Shown here: positions 62,352 through 64,000 of the stretch, in pieces | Position numbering within the stretch: the first letter of the stretch is position 1 | Layout of the letters: the number at the start of each line of letters is the position of its first letter | From: Kribbella rubisoli | GTDB lineage: Bacteria > Actinomycetota > Actinomycetes > Propionibacteriales > Kribbellaceae | Direction of reading: 5' to 3' | NCBI RefSeq assembly: GCF_004217145.1 | Contig: NZ_SHKR01000011.1 | Location: forward strand, 1,612,001-1,676,000 | Length of the DNA stretch: 64,000 nt | Notes under the pieces: model-generated | What the model was told of the DNA's origin: nothing | Databases searched by the model: none | Seen by the model: only the letters and a program-made list of their open reading frames with translations | Made by a program: the position numbers and the translations under genes

Positions 62352-63776
62352 TTACTTCAGGTGTGACTTGGTCCACTGCTCCAGGCCGTCGGTGGTGATC
62401 GGCAGGTCCTCGGTCAGGATCTCCAGCCGGTCGGAGTGGACGACGACGTTGTCCTCGATCCGGATGCCGATGCCGCGCAGCTCCGGCGGCACGGTCTCGT
62501 CGTTCGGGTGGAAGTACAGGCCCGGCTCGACCGCGAGCGCCATGCCGGCCTCGATGGTGCCGGCGAAGTACGCCTCCGGACGGGATGCGTCGCAGTCGTG
62601 GACGTCGAGGCCGATGTAGTGGCCGGTCCCGCAGACGATGTAGCGGCGGTGCTGCTGGCCGTCCGGGCCGAGCAGTTCGTCGATCGACGCCTCGAGCAGG
62701 CCCCAGTCCCGCAGCCCTTCGGCCAGCACCCGCAGCGCTTCGTACTGGAAGGCGCGGTACGGCGCTCCGACCTTGACCGCTTCGAGGGATGCGAGCTGTG
62801 CCTTGTGCACCAGGTCATGCACCTGCCGCTGCGCAGCGGTGTACTCGCCGGTGGCCGGGAACGTCCGGGTCACGTCGGCGGTGTAGAGCGTGCGCGTCTC
62901 GACGCCTGCGTCCAGCAGGATCACGTCGCCCTCGTTCACCGGACCGTCGTTGCGGACCCAGTGCAGCACCGGTGCGTGGTTGCCAGCAGCAACAATCGAC
63001 GCATAGCCGACGCCGTTGCCGGCGGTCCGCGCGCGCCGGTCGAACGTGCCCTGCAGCCAGCGCTCGCCGCCGCCACGGATCGCCTCCGGCAGCTCGCTCG
63101 CCACGTCGCCGAACGCGAGCACGCTGGCCGCGACCGCATCCCGCAGCTGGTCGAGCTCCCAGTCGTCCTTGATCCGGCGCAGCTCGGCGAGCGTCTGCCG
63201 CAGCGCGTTGCCGTCGGTGGGCGACGTTCGTACCAACGCGTCCAGCATCGGCTCGACGCCGGGCACCGAGAGCATGAACGGGACCGCGCCACGCACTGCG
63301 GCGGGCAGCTCCTCGAGCGGACGGCAGGCGATCTGCAGCGCGTCCGACCAGTCCTTCAGGCCCGGCACCGGGCCGATCCACAGCTCACCGTCGCGCGCGT
63401 TCGCGAAGAAGTCCGCCTCGTCCGGGCCGGCCGTCTCACGCAGGTACAGCGTCGCATCGCCGTCACCGGAGATCACCAGTACGGCGCCCTCGGCCTGGCA
63501 ACCGGTCAGCCAGACGAAGTCGCTGTCGGCGCGGAACTGGTAGTCGGTGTCGTTCGACCGCACCGGTGCCCGGCCGGCCGCGAGCGCGATCCGCCGTCCC
63601 GGCAGCGCCGCGGCGAGCTTCCGCCGGTGCTCGGCGGCCGCCTCGGCGAGCCCTTCCAGCACCGAAACCGAGCGGTCCACCGGCCCCCAGCCACGCGAGA
63701 TGAACTCCCGGAACCCCTTGGCGTCGATGGGGCGGTACGACTTCGGTGTTTCTTCGGTCCGGGCGTCATCGGACAT
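62352..63776 (-). CDS. pepP: Xaa-Pro aminopeptidase (M24B)
   Basis: 474 aa. N-terminal AMP_N domain (about residues 45-180: YQFRADSDFVWLTGC) and a pita-bread metallopeptidase domain. The metal ligands are visible in LLDAGVE (Asp), YTADVTR (Asp), GHYIGLDVHD (His), TIEAGMALAVEPGLY (Glu) and GIRIEDNV (Glu), all present. It releases the N-terminal residue from peptides with proline in second position. AAAGGGGAG precedes the ATG. Copy 2 of the palindromic element begins 33 bp upstream of the start. Confidence 0.94.
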   Translation of the reverse strand: MSDDARTEETPKSYRPIDAKGFREFISRGWGPVDRSVSVLEGLAEAAAEHRRKLAAALPGRRIALAAGRAPVRSNDTDYQFRADSDFVWLTGCQAEGAVLVISGDGDATLYLRETAGPDEADFFANARDGELWIGPVPGLKDWSDALQIACRPLEELPAAVRGAVPFMLSVPGVEPMLDALVRTSPTDGNALRQTLAELRRIKDDWELDQLRDAVAASVLAFGDVASELPEAIRGGGERWLQGTFDRRARTAGNGVGYASIVAAGNHAPVLHWVRNDGPVNEGDVILLDAGVETRTLYTADVTRTFPATGEYTAAQRQVHDLVHKAQLASLEAVKVGAPYRAFQYEALRVLAEGLRDWGLLEASIDELLGPDGQQHRRYIVCGTGHYIGLDVHDCDASRPEAYFAGTIEAGMALAVEPGLYFHPNDETVPPELRGIGIRIEDNVVVHSDRLEILTEDLPITTDGLEQWTKSHLK

Positions 63777-63808
63777 GAGCGAGCTCCCCTTTGCAGCTGA
63801 CGTTGTCT

Positions 63809-63974
63809 AGGGCGTGTGTGGTGGTCCAGCGCCGTAGCGAGCAGGTGCTCGGTGCGGTGCATCGGCGCGCGGGGGCGAAGGGGTCGATGCGGAGCATCGT
63901 TCCCTTTGCACCCGTGCGGCGAGGTGCCGTGCCGAGTGCCGCGCAGTAGGCGCTGGACCACCACACACGCCCTC
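63809..63974. repeat. Variable-arm palindromic element, copy 2
   Basis: The arms at 63809-63833 and 63950-63974 are 25 bp and perfectly complementary (AGGGCGTGTGTGG ... CCAGCGCC on the left). The 116-base interior contains smaller hairpins (CGAGCA-GG-TGCTCG; CGATGC-GGA-GCATCG). The 28 bases at 63927-63954 match the centre of the element at 38388-38415 at 27 of 28 positions. The arms of the two copies differ in sequence apart from the inner GCGCC/GGCGC and an outer AGGG(T/C)GT-like start. Confidence 0.75.
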
Positions 63975-64000
63975 ACATCAACTCAGGTACTCACGGGGCG

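Overview
The window is high-GC (around 70 percent), densely packed actinobacterial chromosome. An F420 biosynthesis gene (fbiC), a lysX-type MprF/lysyl-tRNA synthetase fusion, an actinobacterial LysM/Rpf-like secreted protein, frequent ATGA-type start/stop overlaps and many leaderless promoters all point to Actinomycetia. The class III lanthipeptide locus with a prolyl oligopeptidase closely resembles what is known of the flavipeptin locus of Kribbella flavida, so a Kribbella-like organism (Propionibacteriales) is my best guess. No rRNA, tRNA, CRISPR array, phage or IS transposase was seen.

Layout. 0-9.1 kb: two TetR regulators (one with a DUF2867 protein, one with an orphan two-domain FtsX permease), fbiC, a small membrane protein and a NarL-type two-component system. 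9.1-9.6 kb: a non-coding stretch full of inverted repeats. 9.6-15.3 kb: an acyl-CoA oxidase/dehydrogenase with a hypothetical gene, then a molybdate operon (HTH-Mop regulator, modABC). 15.5-24.2 kb: the class III lanthipeptide cluster, with synthetase LanKC, a 45-aa precursor, a strong hairpin, a POP-family protease, two ABC half-exporters and a convergent LuxR-type regulator. 24.3-31.1 kb: mixed genes, including a LysM/Rpf-like protein, a methyltransferase and membrane genes, a TetR with twin operators, a P-loop phosphotransferase and a molybdopterin oxidoreductase that would use molybdate imported by ModABC.

31.2-37.5 kb: a LacI-controlled glycoside locus (sugar epimerase/isomerase, Gfo/Idh/MocA dehydrogenase, SGNH hydrolase, GH2 beta-mannosidase). 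Matching AACCGGTT-centred operators lie before the first gene and before the mannosidase. 37.6-42.6 kb: 3D-domain protein, GNAT, polysaccharide deacetylase, succinate-semialdehyde dehydrogenase, LLM flavoenzyme. 42.7-49.2 kb: a second, unusual RiPP-like locus, with a LanM synthetase followed by a cysteine-free 75-aa peptide and a large LuxR-family ATPase regulator. 49.3-64 kb: ROK repressor, hydrolase and DUF998 membrane protein, lysX, lipoprotein, XRE regulator with a divergent SDR, L-serine dehydratase under a glycine riboswitch, secreted tripeptidyl-peptidase-like hydrolase and Xaa-Pro aminopeptidase.

The points most worth following are the class III cluster with its His/Gly-rich core, the LanM locus whose only adjacent small peptide has no cysteine, and a dispersed palindromic element at 38366-38435 and 63809-63974 whose core sequence is conserved while its arms differ but stay perfectly complementary.
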